64,000 bases of DNA from DASQFI01 sp035633215. GTDB taxonomy: Bacteria; Acidobacteriota; Vicinamibacteria; Vicinamibacterales; SCN-69-37. The notes under the pieces are model-generated. The model had not been told where the DNA came from and did no database searches. It worked only from the letters and a program-made list of their open reading frames with translations. Location of the stretch: assembly GCA_035633215.1 (NCBI GenBank), contig DASQFI010000045.1, positions 124,001-188,000 of the forward strand. Direction: 5' to 3'. Below, piece after piece: positions 33,901 through 42,780 of this stretch (position 1 is the first letter of the stretch; each line of letters opens with the position of its first letter). The position numbers were made by a program, and so were the translations under genes.

Positions 33901-34495
33901 GTCCGAGGTCGCGCGCGATCGGCAACAGTCCGGTGTTCACGACGCGCTGCTCGTCGATGCCCTGGTCCTGCATCTCGAGGAAGAAGTTCCCCGGTCCGAG
34001 AATGTCGCGGAAGGTCGCCGCCGCCTCCAGCGCCTTGCGTGGCTGGTCGTTCCGAATCCCGGTCGCCACCTCGCCCTTCAGGCAGCTACTCAGGCCGATA
34101 AGGCCCGCCGAGTGTTTGGCGAGCAGCGCCTTGTCGATCCGCGGCCGGTAGTAGAACCCGTCCATGTATCCCGCCGAGACCAGGCGAATCAGGTTGTGAA
34201 AGCCTTCATGGGTCTCCGAAAGCAGGACGAGATGATTGGCCGTCTCTCCCGGCTGCCCCGATCGGTCGGTCCGGCTTCCAGGCGCGACGTAGACCTCGCA
34301 GCCGAGGATCGGCTTGATTCCGCGCTTACGCGCCTCGTCATGAAAGGTGACCGCCGAGAACAGGTTCCCATGTTCGGTGACCGCCACGGCGGGCATGCCC
34401 AGTTCGGACACGCGATCCAGGAGCTCGCCCATCCGGCAGGCGCCGTCGAGCAGCGAGAACTCCGTGTGCAGATGCAAATGAACGAATTCGCTCAT
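30998..34495 (-). CDS. dnaE: DNA polymerase III subunit alpha
   Basis: The replicative polymerase. The 1165 residues start with the PHP domain (MSEFVHLHLHTEFSLLDGAC), followed by the Pol C family palm with GPGRGSSAGSLVAY and PDIDIDFCERRRGEVI (catalytic Asp pair). The finger region is FAGYGFPKSHSAAYALLAYQTAYLKANYP, then the HhH and OB domains. Length equals that of DnaE1 from E. coli (1160). The ATG at 34495 is preceded by AAGGGG. guaA ends 13 bp upstream. Confidence 0.97.
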   Translation of the reverse strand: MSEFVHLHLHTEFSLLDGACRMGELLDRVSELGMPAVAVTEHGNLFSAVTFHDEARKRGIKPILGCEVYVAPGSRTDRSGQPGETANHLVLLSETHEGFHNLIRLVSAGYMDGFYYRPRIDKALLAKHSAGLIGLSSCLKGEVATGIRNDQPRKALEAAATFRDILGPGNFFLEMQDQGIDEQRVVNTGLLPIARDLGLPLVCTNDVHYLRQTDRHPHDVLLCIGTGKNVSDEKRLRYHGDQFFLKTAGEMRAVFGDWPEALSNTLHIAERCNVTLPKGEAHLPDFQVPDGFSLESYFEKVVRAGFEDRLVRLRALDAAGQLRRPLSEYHTRLAYEMGLIKQMKYLSYFLIVWDFIRYARERGIPVGPGRGSSAGSLVAYSLRITDIDPLHFDLYFERFLNPERVTLPDIDIDFCERRRGEVINYVAEKYGRDSVAQIITFGTLKARAVVRDVGRVMEMPISDVDRVAKLIPNQVDMTLDRAVNENPALAELEQRDERVRQILEVARRLEGITRHASVHAAGVVIAPKPLTEFVPLYRSQKDDGEITTQWAMKEIDRIGLLKIDFLGLSTLTLLDDAVKHIHETTGDVISLEQLPLDDQKTYQIFQTGQTYGVFQFESSGMRDTLRKARPQCLEDLIALNALYRPGPLRGGVVDDYIARKHGRVEVKYELPQMEPVVKETYGVIAYQEQVMRLASELAGFTLGQADELRRAMGKKDAAKMQAQRSTFIKGCRARGISDKKASKIFEYIEFFAGYGFPKSHSAAYALLAYQTAYLKANYPRHFMAALLTIESQNSDKVALYLAECRELSVPVLPPDINMSELAFVVQPDGIRFGLGAVKGAGEGAIRSILETRKALGGKIDSLFSLSEHIDLRLVNKKVVESLIKAGAFDSLAPDGREGYLAWRPRLIAGLDRILDHGSRQQKDREQGQSQLFGGGDGPMNTHDDVAALAPVRAWTETEALAFEKEALGLYITGHPLQRYAEALAIAGARRLADLTQPEADCSIGGVATGVRHLKTKRGDRMAVFSLEDEAAKVEAVVFPEAFGKHGSLVVDDAMLLVRGKYERDEESSRLIVSEITPLDVVRDRAIREVQIHLAGRGLGRDVMRELADVLERYPGDRRVSFVVEVNGGDDHLVVRAATARRIKPSDHFVRDVEALCGSGSVMLKA

Positions 34496-34508
34496 CCCGC
34501 AAGCCCCT

Positions 34509-36044
34509 TCATTCCCACTCGATCGTCGCCGGTGGCTTGGAGCTGATGTCATAGACGACGCGGTTGATGCCGCGCACCTCGTTGACGATGCGTGACGACA
34601 TCGCCGCGAGCAGATCTGGCGGCAGCCGCGCCCAGTCGGCCGTCATGCCGTCGCGGCTTTCGACCGCGCGAATCGCGATCGTGTACTCGTACGTCCGGCC
34701 ATCCCCCATCACGCCCACGCTCTGCACCGGCAAAAGCACCGCGAAGGACTGCCAGAGCCGCCGGTACCAGCCGGACGTGCGAATCTCGTCGGCCACGACC
34801 GCATCGGCGCGCCGGACCAGATCCAACCGCTCACGAGTGATGGGGCCCACGACGCGCACCGCCAGCCCCGGTCCCGGAAACGGCTGTCGCCAAACGAACT
34901 CATCGTCGAGCCCCAGCGTCGTGCCGACGGCGCGGACCTCATCCTTGAAGAGCGCCCGAAGCGGTTCGATCAACTTGAATCGCATGCGCTCGGGCAGGCC
35001 GCCGACGTTGTGGTGACTCTTGATGGCCGCCGACGGGCCGACGACCGAGACGCTCTCGATGACGTCCGGGTAGAGCGTGCCCTGGGCGAGAAAGTCGAAG
35101 GTGCCGAGCTCGGCGGCCCGTTTCTCGAACACGTCGATGAAGGCGGCGCCGATGATTTTGCGCTTCTTTTCCGGATCCACGACGTCCTTCAGCCGCTCGA
35201 GAAAGAGATCCGTGGCGTCGACGAACTCGAGCGGCAGGCCCAGGCGCTCGAATCGGGCGCGCACCTGGGCGGCCTCGTTGAGACGAAGCAGGCCGTTGTC
35301 CACGAAGATGCACGTCAGCCGATCGCCGATGGCGCGGTGCAGGAGCAGCGCGGCGACCGTGGAGTCCACGCCGCCGGACAGCCCGCACACGACGCGTCCG
35401 TCGCCGACAGCCGTGCGCATGCGTGCGACGCTCTCGTCGACGAACGACGCCATGGTCCAGTCGCCCCGGCACCCGCAGATCTCGAACGCGAAGTTGCGAA
35501 GAATCTGCTCGCCCCGCTCCGTGTGCGCGACTTCCGGGTGGAACAGCAAGCCGTACAGGCGGCGCGTGGCGTCCTGCATCGCCGCGACCGGTGCATTGGC
35601 CGACGTCGCGATGATCTCGAATCCGGCCGGCGGCGCCGCGACAAAATCGCCATGACTGGCCCAGACTCTCAACGAGTCGGGCACGTCATCGAAGAGCGGC
35701 GCGCCGTCGATCAGCGTGACGACGGCATGGCCGTACTCGCGGCTCGGCGCATGCGTCACCTGCCCGCCGAGCGCATCGGTCATGAGCTGCATGCCGTAGC
35801 AGATGCCGAGTGTCGGGGTGCCCAGCTTCAACACAGCCGGGTCAGGTTTGGGCGCACCCGGCTCGGACACGCTGCGCGGTCCGCCCGAGAGAATGATGCC
35901 GACGGGCGCGCGCTTCGAGATCTCCGACACCGGCGTCTGCGGCGGGAGGATCTCCGAGTAGACCGACAGCTCACGCAAGCGGCGCGCAATCAGCTGCGTG
36001 TACTGCGAGCCGAAATCAAGGACGACGATCGTTTGATGTGTCAC
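34509..36044 (-). CDS. guaA: GMP synthase (glutamine-hydrolysing)
   Basis: Converts XMP to GMP. The 511 residues have a class I amidotransferase domain (VLDFGSQYTQLIARRLRE, ILSGGPRSV, LGICYGMQLM with the catalytic Cys, LFHPEVAHTERG with the His) and the ATP pyrophosphatase domain (GLSGGVDSTVAALLLHRAIGDRL). The C-terminal dimerisation domain ends GINRVVYDISSKPPATIEWE. The start GTG at 36044 precedes THQTIVVLDFGSQ and lacks a clear Shine-Dalgarno site. A TATAAT box on this strand lies at 36104-36099. Confidence 0.97.
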   Translation of the reverse strand: MTHQTIVVLDFGSQYTQLIARRLRELSVYSEILPPQTPVSEISKRAPVGIILSGGPRSVSEPGAPKPDPAVLKLGTPTLGICYGMQLMTDALGGQVTHAPSREYGHAVVTLIDGAPLFDDVPDSLRVWASHGDFVAAPPAGFEIIATSANAPVAAMQDATRRLYGLLFHPEVAHTERGEQILRNFAFEICGCRGDWTMASFVDESVARMRTAVGDGRVVCGLSGGVDSTVAALLLHRAIGDRLTCIFVDNGLLRLNEAAQVRARFERLGLPLEFVDATDLFLERLKDVVDPEKKRKIIGAAFIDVFEKRAAELGTFDFLAQGTLYPDVIESVSVVGPSAAIKSHHNVGGLPERMRFKLIEPLRALFKDEVRAVGTTLGLDDEFVWRQPFPGPGLAVRVVGPITRERLDLVRRADAVVADEIRTSGWYRRLWQSFAVLLPVQSVGVMGDGRTYEYTIAIRAVESRDGMTADWARLPPDLLAAMSSRIVNEVRGINRVVYDISSKPPATIEWE

Positions 36045-36097
36045 CGCAGACCGGTACGGAAGCAACTGCGAGGCCAGGTGCCTCTTCGGAATCTCGC

Positions 36098-36104
36098 TAT
36101 TATA
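36098..36104. promoter_or_regulatory. Overlapping divergent -10 boxes, guaA and beta-propeller gene
   Basis: The heptamer TATTATA reads TATTAT on the plus strand (36098-36103), 5 nt before the GTG of the propeller gene. On the minus strand it reads TATAAT (36104-36099), about 54 nt before the guaA start. The plus-strand spacing predicts a leaderless transcript. No convincing -35 box is seen in either direction. Confidence 0.5.
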
Positions 36105-36108
36105 AGGC

Positions 36109-37245
36109 GTGGCCACTGCCGCGACCACGATATGTTGTGGTGTCGCAATCGTCGTGAGTCTTTTCCTACCCCAGACACCACCGCCGGTTGAGCAAGTCGT
36201 GCCGCCGGTTCCCGTCGCGCCGGCCGCCGCCAAGCCGGCCGTGCCCGCCGTCACATACGAATCGGCGTGGCAGAAGACGATCGAATCGGACAGCGCGCTC
36301 CAAATCGCCGTTGCCGGACGCCGCGTGATCGTCTCGGGCGCGAAATCCGCGCTGATGGCGATCGCACCCGCCGACGGGACCGAAGCGTGGGCGAAAGAGC
36401 TGCCGTCGTCGGTGCGCGTCGCCTCGGGCGATGGACTCGTCTTCGTGGCGTCCGGGGAACGTTTGCACGCGTTGGACGAGACGAACGGCAACGAAAAATG
36501 GACCGCACGCATCGCCGCTGGCGCGACGATCGGTCCGACCTGGGCCAAGGGATTCGTCGTCTGTTCGAGCGGCCCGGAGTTGGTTGGCATTCGCAGCGCC
36601 GATGGGAGCGAAGTCTGGCGCCGGCACGTCGGCGTGGATACGGCGCTGCCGATCGTGATCGAGGGCGGACGCGTGTTCGCGGGCCTCGCCAACAAGACAA
36701 TCGTGGTGCTCGATCTTGTCACCGGCGCGGTCGAGCGGCAGATGCTCCTCAGTGCGAAGCCGAATGAACTCGTTGCAGCCGGCGACCGGTTCTATTTCGG
36801 CGCCGACAATGGGGTCGTGTACGCCTATCGAGCTAATAGCGAGGATTCGAGCTGGGAATGGCCCATCGGCGTGAACGCTGTCGGCGCGCCCGCCATCGAC
36901 GAGCGCTGCGTCTATGTCGCGTTCATGGACAACTCGGTCCGGGCGTACCGGCGCGGGTCTGGAAGCCATTGCTGGTCGCCGCGCAGCGTGACCGGCCGGC
37001 CGGCCGCCGGTCCAATGCTCGCGGGGACCCACCTGGTGGTGCCGCTGACGACGGGCGAGCTAGTCATCCTCGAGGCGAAGGACGGCCGGCCGGTCCGTCG
37101 TCCTGACCCGCCCACGACGCCGGCCGTGCAGCTGTCAGGAGCGACGCTTCAGGCGATTGCGGCGTCGCCCGGCGTCTCGTCGGTCTACCTGGTTTCAATT
37201 GGAGGCGATCAACGGCGGGTGCTGACCGCGTGGCGGCGGAAGTGA
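36109..37245 (+). CDS. Exported PQQ-like beta-propeller protein
   Basis: The 378 residues have an N-terminal hydrophobic export segment (about 5-22) and a Pro/Val/Ala linker. Beta-propeller blades follow, with the PQQ/WD-type pattern: SALMAIAPADGTEAWAKEL, RLHALDETNGNEKWTARI, ELVGIRSADGSEVWRRHV, TIVVLDLVTGAVERQ and GVVYAYRANSEDSSWEW. The fold resembles BamB and quinoprotein dehydrogenases, but no PQQ-enzyme active site was recognised, so a scaffold or binding role is more likely. It starts at GTG, 5 nt after a TATTAT box. Its 3' end overlaps the convergent aminotransferase relic by 51 bp. Confidence 0.8.
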   Translation: MATAATTICCGVAIVVSLFLPQTPPPVEQVVPPVPVAPAAAKPAVPAVTYESAWQKTIESDSALQIAVAGRRVIVSGAKSALMAIAPADGTEAWAKELPSSVRVASGDGLVFVASGERLHALDETNGNEKWTARIAAGATIGPTWAKGFVVCSSGPELVGIRSADGSEVWRRHVGVDTALPIVIEGGRVFAGLANKTIVVLDLVTGAVERQMLLSAKPNELVAAGDRFYFGADNGVVYAYRANSEDSSWEWPIGVNAVGAPAIDERCVYVAFMDNSVRAYRRGSGSHCWSPRSVTGRPAAGPMLAGTHLVVPLTTGELVILEAKDGRPVRRPDPPTTPAVQLSGATLQAIAASPGVSSVYLVSIGGDQRRVLTAWRRK

Positions 37246-37804
37246 TGTCATTTCCCCCACCGCCGCTGCCAGCCTCGCCACACCTTCTTCAATTCTGTCC
37301 GGCGGCGGCGCGGAGAACGAGAGCCTCAGGTATTGTTTCCCGGACCCGTCTACGAAAAAGGGCGCTGGTAATGCGCGCGCAGGTCCGACATTGCGAAACG
37401 CGCTGATGGCGCCCGTATACGACGACAGCTCGAGCAGGGCGACGTCTCCCGGATCGAGCAGCACGCGCGCAATGAGGTCCAGGCCCTGTTGCGAGCCGGT
37501 CGTCACGACCGTCCGCTCGACGGAAGACTGGATGCCCCGCGCGCGCATCAGCTCGACGACGGCGTTGCGGAGCGGCATGTAGCCGCGCGTCGGGTCGTAT
37601 TGGAGCACCGGTCGGTCCGCCCCGCCGAGCCAGACCGCGCGCGATTTCGGCGAACGCCTGCCAGGGGAACACGTCTTCGGCGGGATACCCTGGCGCGAGC
37701 GAGACCATGTCTTTCGCGCCGGCGAGGACCGCGCCCATCTGCCGGATCGCGGAGTCGCGCATGCACCCGGCCGCTTGCGAAAAAAACCTGTCGTGGTCGG
37801 TCAT
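37195..37804 (-). pseudogene. Broken PLP-dependent aminotransferase (class I/II)
   Basis: The N-terminus (MTDHDRFFSQAAGCMRD..VSLAPGYPAEDVFPWQAF) reads in one frame. After an extra base in the CCCC run near 37620-37623 the homology continues in another frame with VLQYDPTRGYMPLRNAVVELM and TTGSQQGLDLIARVLLDPGD. Then SAFRNVG runs directly into the C-terminal signature APFFVDGSGKQYLRLSFS. About 200 residues, including the PLP Lys and the PNFQNPTG region, are missing. The gene thus has a frameshift and a large internal deletion. Intact relatives are 2-aminoadipate or aromatic aminotransferases. The ATG at 37804 overlaps the upstream membrane protein gene. Confidence 0.85.
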
Positions 37805-38808
37805 GCGTTGATTCGTACCGGGCGCTCGATCTCGAAGTCGCCCGACCCGGCGCGCCGCCGGTACTGCGTCTGATACGCGCTCAGCGTCATGAGGCCCATG
37901 TACTGGAATACGAGGCCGCGAATCAGCCACGCGGCCGCCTGGAGCGGCAGCAGAATGAGCCCGGCGAACGGCACCCACGCGATGAGCGTCAGGCCCGCGG
38001 TGGCGAAGACCGACGCCGCCGTGACGAGCGACAGCACCACGCTCATCACGCCGAAAATGCCGAGCACCTGACGGGCGTCCTGGACGATGAACGCCCGGGT
38101 CCGGGCTAGCGCGACGCCGACGCCGCAGTCGTCGGTCGTGACGATCACGCGCATCAGGTCGTAGGTCAGATTGATGATGGTGATCGTAATCACGCCCGTG
38201 CTCGTCACGATGAGCACGAGCAGCGGCCACGCCGCCGACCAGCTCGACGCGGTCACGAGGCGGAACCCGAGCGTGAGCGCCGTGATGTACATCAACCCGG
38301 CCAGCAGATAGGCCACGCCGAGCCAGGTCGCCAGGAGCATCGCCCGCCGCCGGTACTGGCGGATGCCGTTCAGGACCGCCGCAAGGGTGTACGCCGCGGC
38401 GCGCTGGAACAACTCGACGCGAAGCGGCGGCCGATGGACGTCTCCCGCGCCGCGCTCGGCGCCGACCAGCACCGCCAGCGTCCCGGCTTTGATGACGGCC
38501 ATGACGACCCCGCCGCCGAAAGCGACGAGGGTGATGGCCGCCAGGAATGCGCCGAGCGCGATCGGCGCGCTCGCGAGCGATCCGACCACGAGGTCGGCAG
38601 TCGCGCGCACTCCTCCTTCGCCGAAGAGCGCGCGGAGGTCGCTGCCGAGCAGCACCGCCACCATCAACGCGCCGCCGACGACCGGAATGGCCATCGCAAA
38701 TTTGAACGCGGATTCGATCGTGAAGTCGATGAGCACCACGGGCCAGTTCGCGGCGGTCACCAGCGCGCCGCGCTTGAGCGCCGCGCGCAACGAAAGCGCA
38801 GAAGTCAT
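37801..38808 (-). CDS. Polytopic membrane protein of unknown function
   Basis: The 335 residues contain about six hydrophobic segments (for example PVVGGALMVAVLLGS, IALGAFLAAITLVAFGGGVVMAV, LGVAYLLAGLMYITALTLGF, LLVLIVTSTGVITITIINL, GIFGVMSVVLSLVTAASVFATAGLTLIAWVPFAGLILL). A short polar loop has ERGAGDVHRPPLRVELF. No enzymatic motif was recognised. It resembles the general layout of DUF-type integral membrane proteins. It is followed, with ATGA overlap, by a decayed aminotransferase gene and is divergent from the large sensor kinase. Confidence 0.8.
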   Translation of the reverse strand: MTSALSLRAALKRGALVTAANWPVVLIDFTIESAFKFAMAIPVVGGALMVAVLLGSDLRALFGEGGVRATADLVVGSLASAPIALGAFLAAITLVAFGGGVVMAVIKAGTLAVLVGAERGAGDVHRPPLRVELFQRAAAYTLAAVLNGIRQYRRRAMLLATWLGVAYLLAGLMYITALTLGFRLVTASSWSAAWPLLVLIVTSTGVITITIINLTYDLMRVIVTTDDCGVGVALARTRAFIVQDARQVLGIFGVMSVVLSLVTAASVFATAGLTLIAWVPFAGLILLPLQAAAWLIRGLVFQYMGLMTLSAYQTQYRRRAGSGDFEIERPVRINA

Positions 38809-38842
38809 GAGGAAATCGGGGTGCGGAACGGCCTGAACGGCC

Positions 38843-38850
38843 AGTATAAC
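38843..38850. promoter_or_regulatory. Shared divergent -10 element AGTATAAC
   Basis: This octamer reads TATAAC on the plus strand (toward the sensor kinase) and TATACT on the minus strand (toward the membrane protein). It is the reverse complement of the GTTATACT octamer at 45863-45870, which occupies the same divergent position between tsaB-rimI and mutS. Confidence 0.45.
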
Positions 38851-38901
38851 ATCCGCTGTTTTTGGTATCCTCAGCGCGATGCGCCGCCGCCGATACGACC
38901 C

Positions 38902-41900
38902 TTGGCTTCCTCCCCGACTCGTCTTGCTGCAGCCGCGCTGACACTGTCGATCGCGGTCGCCGCGATCGGTTTCACCCTCGAGGCGACGCGTTTTGGACTG
39001 ACGAACGCGGCGACCGCCGCGCGGCTCGAGCGCGAAGTTCGAGGCCGCTTCTGGAATCTCGCACGCCAGGTCGAGTCGCTCGCGACACGCGTCGCGCGCG
39101 AGGAGCCGCTCATCGCCGACGCGGCGGCGAATCGCGATCGGCTGCTCGCGCTGTTCAATCGACTACAGGTGATCGGCAACGCCGCCAACACCCTGGCGGT
39201 GTCCACGACCGTGTATGTGTCGGCGGGACCGGCCGGCGCGTACCGTGTGCTCGCCTGGAGCGACGGCCGGCCCGAGGACCTCACGCCGGACCGGCTCGCC
39301 TCGGCGCCCAGCCTGTTCGTCGAACGCGGGACCGTCGGTCTGCGCCTGGTCTTCGTGCAGCCCATTGCCACCGGCGGCCGGCGCACCGGCGTCGCCGCCG
39401 CCGAAGCGGTCCTCTCCCCCATCACGCACCTGGGCGTCGATGCCGGCACGCATCGCCTCGAGACGACCTTCGGCCCCGTCGTCGTTGAATACGTCGGCGC
39501 CGGCGAGGGGCCGGACCGCACCCATCGCTTCGTCATCGCTCCGGTGGCCGGCGCACCGCTCCTCGACGTCCGCTACTCGCCGGACGATCTGGCCGCGCGT
39601 CGCAGCGAGTTTCGTCGGCGGGCTCTGGCGATCGCGGCCGTTCCGCTGATCGTCGCGCTGCTGCTCGTGAGCGGGCAGGTCATCGAGCGGCGCGGCGGCG
39701 CCCGGCGCCTGACGGAGTGGCTCGCGTGGTCGGCCGCGGCCGCGGCGCTGGTGATCGCCGGCTGTGGATCGCTCGTCGCGCTCGCGCGATGGATCGGCGC
39801 GCCAGATGCGCTCTCGAGCGCGATCCTGGCGCTCGGCGCGCTCGGGCTCGCGGCGACGATCCCCGTCTCCGCCTGGGGCCGATCGTGGGGCCGGCGACTG
39901 CCGCAACTCCAGCCGGCGCAGTTCTTCGTCGAGCAGCTGCTCGCCGGGGTCGTCGCGGCCGCCGCGGTGTTCGTGCTCGTGCAAGTCCTGCGAGGGCGGA
40001 TCACGGCGGCGGCGATCGACCGGTGGCAGTTCCCGTTGTTTCCGATCGACCCGGTAGCCCTTCTCTACCTGAGCGGCTTGCTGGTCGTGCAGCTGGCGCT
40101 CTGCTGGACCGCGGCGGCCGCGATCGGCGTGGCTGCGCTGCGCTGGCGCGTGACCTGGCATCGGCCCGGGACGGGACTGCTCGCGATGGTTCTCTGGACC
40201 GCGCCCTCGCTCGCCCTCGCGGTGCTGCCCGACCGGTTTCAACCGCTCCCGATCCAGGCCTTCGTCGGCTGTGCGGCCGGGCTCGCCCTCTTCGGGGTGC
40301 TGACCGAGTCGATTCGGCGCTCGTACCGGCGGACGACGCAGGCCATGCGACTGATTCTCGTCTTCGCCGCGCTCCTGCTGCCGACGTTCGCGACGTACCC
40401 GATGGCCTCTGTGCTGTCGGACCGCGCGTCGCGGTCGCTCATCGAGCGCGAGTACGCGCCGGCGACCGCGCAACATTCACAGCAGCTCCTGGCCCAGCTC
40501 GGCCAGGCGCGCGAGGAAATCGATCGCATTCCGAATCTCCTCGCCTGGGTCTCCGGACCGCCCGCGACCGAGACGATCCCCAGCCAGGCCGCGTTTCAGA
40601 TCTGGAGCCGCACGAGCCTGTCGCGCTCGCGCGCGACGTCAGAGATTGAGCTCTTCGGCGCCGATCGATCCATCGTCAGCCGCTTCGCGCTGAACCTGCC
40701 GGAGTACCCGTACGCCGTCGGCCGTCATTCGTGGCCAGGCAAGAACTGCGGCTGGAACGTCTTCGGCGAAGTTACGCGCTTCGGCGCCAAGGACCGCCCG
40801 GTATTCACGGCCGAGCGCGGGGTCTGCGACGCCGACGGCCAGATTCGCGGCGCCATTGTGGTGCACGTCGCGCCCGACTTCCAGGCGCTGCCATTCGTTC
40901 CGTCGGTCAACCCCTACTACGACGTCGTCGCCGAGACGCAGCCCGGCGTGCGCACGGGGTCGCGCCTGAACGACCTGCAGGTGGTCGTGTATGGCTGGAG
41001 CCTGCAGTCGCTGTTCGCGCATGGCCGCGGTCCTTGGCCCATCTCGCGCGAGATCGACGATCGCCTGTACCGCTCGCGCGATCCGTTCTGGATCGACGTC
41101 GATTCCCGGGGGCGAACGTATCGCGTCCACTTCAGCAACGATCGGGCCGGGGTGTATGCGCTCGGGTTCCCCGCTCCTACCGTTCTTCAACAAGTCATGC
41201 GTCTGGCCGAAGTCACCGCGGTGCTGTCGGTCATTTTCGTGCTGCTGCTCATCGGCGCGGCGGTGTACACGCCCTTCGCGCGGCGCCGCGATGCGCCACT
41301 AAGGCTCCTGTTCGACGAGATTCGCACGAGCTTCTATCGGAAGCTCTTTCTGTTCTTCGTCCTGGCCGCTATCGTGCCGGTGCTGCTGTTCGCGCTCGCG
41401 TTCGGGGCCTACATGACGGCGCGGCTGCGCGCGGACATCGAGTCTGAGTCGGCCGGGGTCGTCACGGTCGCGCGCCGGGCGCTCGAGGAGCTCGCGGCGG
41501 GCGGGCGCAATCCCGATCAGACCATCGTGCCGACGGATGACGTGCTCGTGTGGATTCGGCAGGTGATCGACCAGGACGTCAATCTGTTCGAAGGGTCAGA
41601 ACTCGTCGCGACCAGCCAGCGCGACCTGTTCGAGTCGGGCCTGCTGCCGAAGCGCACACCGGCGAAGGTGTATCGCGACATCGCCCTCGATCGTCTGCCG
41701 ACCGTGGTCACGGAGGACCAGCTCGGCACGTTCCAGTACCTCGTCGCCGCCGCGCCGGTGCCGGCGCTCGGCCGCGACGCGGTGATCAGCGTCCCGCTCG
41801 CGAGCCGCCAGCGCGAGATCGATCACCAGATCGACGAGCTCAATCGCGGCGTGCTCGTGGGCGCGGTGATCGTCGTCCTGTTTGCCGCCGCGCTGGGCAC

Positions 41901-42780
41901 CTCCGTGGCCGGACGGGTCTCCGACCCCGTCGCGCGGCTCACGCGCGCAACGCGGCAGATTGCCGCGGGGCGGCTCGACGTCCGGCTGCCCTCCGACACG
42001 GCCGACGAGCTCGGCCGGCTGGTCGACGACTTCAACAGCATGGCCGCGACGCTCGTGGAGCAGCGCGGCGAGCTGGCCCGCACCAACCAGCTCAAGGCGT
42101 GGGCCGAGATGGCGCGGCAGGTCGCGCACGAAATCAAGAACCCGCTGACGCCGATCCAGCTCGCGGCCGAACACCTGCAGCGCGTGCACGACGATCGCGG
42201 CAGGCCGCTCGGCGCCGCGTTCGATCAATGCGTCTCGACGATTCTTCGTCAGGTGAGGCTCCTGCGGCAGATCGCGTCCGAGTTCTCGACCTTTGCCGGC
42301 CAGCCGGTGCCTCGACCAGCGGCGGTCGCCGTCAAGGAACTGCTCACGACCGTCGTCTCTCCCTATCAGCTCGGACTGAGCGAGCGGATCGTCATCGACA
42401 TCGACGTGCCGGAGACGGTGCCGGCCGTGTGGGTCGATCGCACGCTCGTGGCGCGCGCGCTCACGAATCTGGTTGAGAACGCGGTGCAGGCGATGCCGGA
42501 GGGCGGCCGGTTGACGGTGCGGGCCTCCGCCGAGCCCGATCACGTGGCGATCACGCTGGTCGACACGGGCGTGGGCATGGAACCGGACGCCGTCGAGCGC
42601 GCGTTCGAGCCGTACTTCTCCACGAAGACAGCCGGGTCGGGGTTGGGTCTGGCCAACGCCAAGCGCAACATCGAACTGAATGGCGGCACGATCGCGATTT
42701 CGAGCACCCCGCGCGCCGGCACGATCGTTACGGTGACGTTGCCGGTGGGGCCTCCACCCGCGGCCCCCGCGAGCGCGTGA
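38902..42780 (+). CDS. Very large NtrY-like sensor histidine kinase
   Basis: From a TTG at 38902 the protein is about 1292 residues. It has TM1 near 8-27, a first extracytoplasmic sensor (about 28-235), a cluster of TM helices (about 240-500), a second extracytoplasmic region (about 520-765), TM helices near 770 and 820, a further sensor region to about 970, and a HAMP domain (about 990-1060). The kinase core has ARQVAHEIKNPLTPIQLAAEHL with the phospho-accepting His near 1076, NLVENAVQAMPEGG, DTGVGM and GSGLGLANAKRNIELNGG. NtrY proteins are normally about 750 aa. No NtrX-type regulator is adjacent. The start is uncertain because no ATG is in frame nearby. Confidence 0.85.
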   Translation: MASSPTRLAAAALTLSIAVAAIGFTLEATRFGLTNAATAARLEREVRGRFWNLARQVESLATRVAREEPLIADAAANRDRLLALFNRLQVIGNAANTLAVSTTVYVSAGPAGAYRVLAWSDGRPEDLTPDRLASAPSLFVERGTVGLRLVFVQPIATGGRRTGVAAAEAVLSPITHLGVDAGTHRLETTFGPVVVEYVGAGEGPDRTHRFVIAPVAGAPLLDVRYSPDDLAARRSEFRRRALAIAAVPLIVALLLVSGQVIERRGGARRLTEWLAWSAAAAALVIAGCGSLVALARWIGAPDALSSAILALGALGLAATIPVSAWGRSWGRRLPQLQPAQFFVEQLLAGVVAAAAVFVLVQVLRGRITAAAIDRWQFPLFPIDPVALLYLSGLLVVQLALCWTAAAAIGVAALRWRVTWHRPGTGLLAMVLWTAPSLALAVLPDRFQPLPIQAFVGCAAGLALFGVLTESIRRSYRRTTQAMRLILVFAALLLPTFATYPMASVLSDRASRSLIEREYAPATAQHSQQLLAQLGQAREEIDRIPNLLAWVSGPPATETIPSQAAFQIWSRTSLSRSRATSEIELFGADRSIVSRFALNLPEYPYAVGRHSWPGKNCGWNVFGEVTRFGAKDRPVFTAERGVCDADGQIRGAIVVHVAPDFQALPFVPSVNPYYDVVAETQPGVRTGSRLNDLQVVVYGWSLQSLFAHGRGPWPISREIDDRLYRSRDPFWIDVDSRGRTYRVHFSNDRAGVYALGFPAPTVLQQVMRLAEVTAVLSVIFVLLLIGAAVYTPFARRRDAPLRLLFDEIRTSFYRKLFLFFVLAAIVPVLLFALAFGAYMTARLRADIESESAGVVTVARRALEELAAGGRNPDQTIVPTDDVLVWIRQVIDQDVNLFEGSELVATSQRDLFESGLLPKRTPAKVYRDIALDRLPTVVTEDQLGTFQYLVAAAPVPALGRDAVISVPLASRQREIDHQIDELNRGVLVGAVIVVLFAAALGTSVAGRVSDPVARLTRATRQIAAGRLDVRLPSDTADELGRLVDDFNSMAATLVEQRGELARTNQLKAWAEMARQVAHEIKNPLTPIQLAAEHLQRVHDDRGRPLGAAFDQCVSTILRQVRLLRQIASEFSTFAGQPVPRPAAVAVKELLTTVVSPYQLGLSERIVIDIDVPETVPAVWVDRTLVARALTNLVENAVQAMPEGGRLTVRASAEPDHVAITLVDTGVGMEPDAVERAFEPYFSTKTAGSGLGLANAKRNIELNGGTIAISSTPRAGTIVTVTLPVGPPPAAPASA

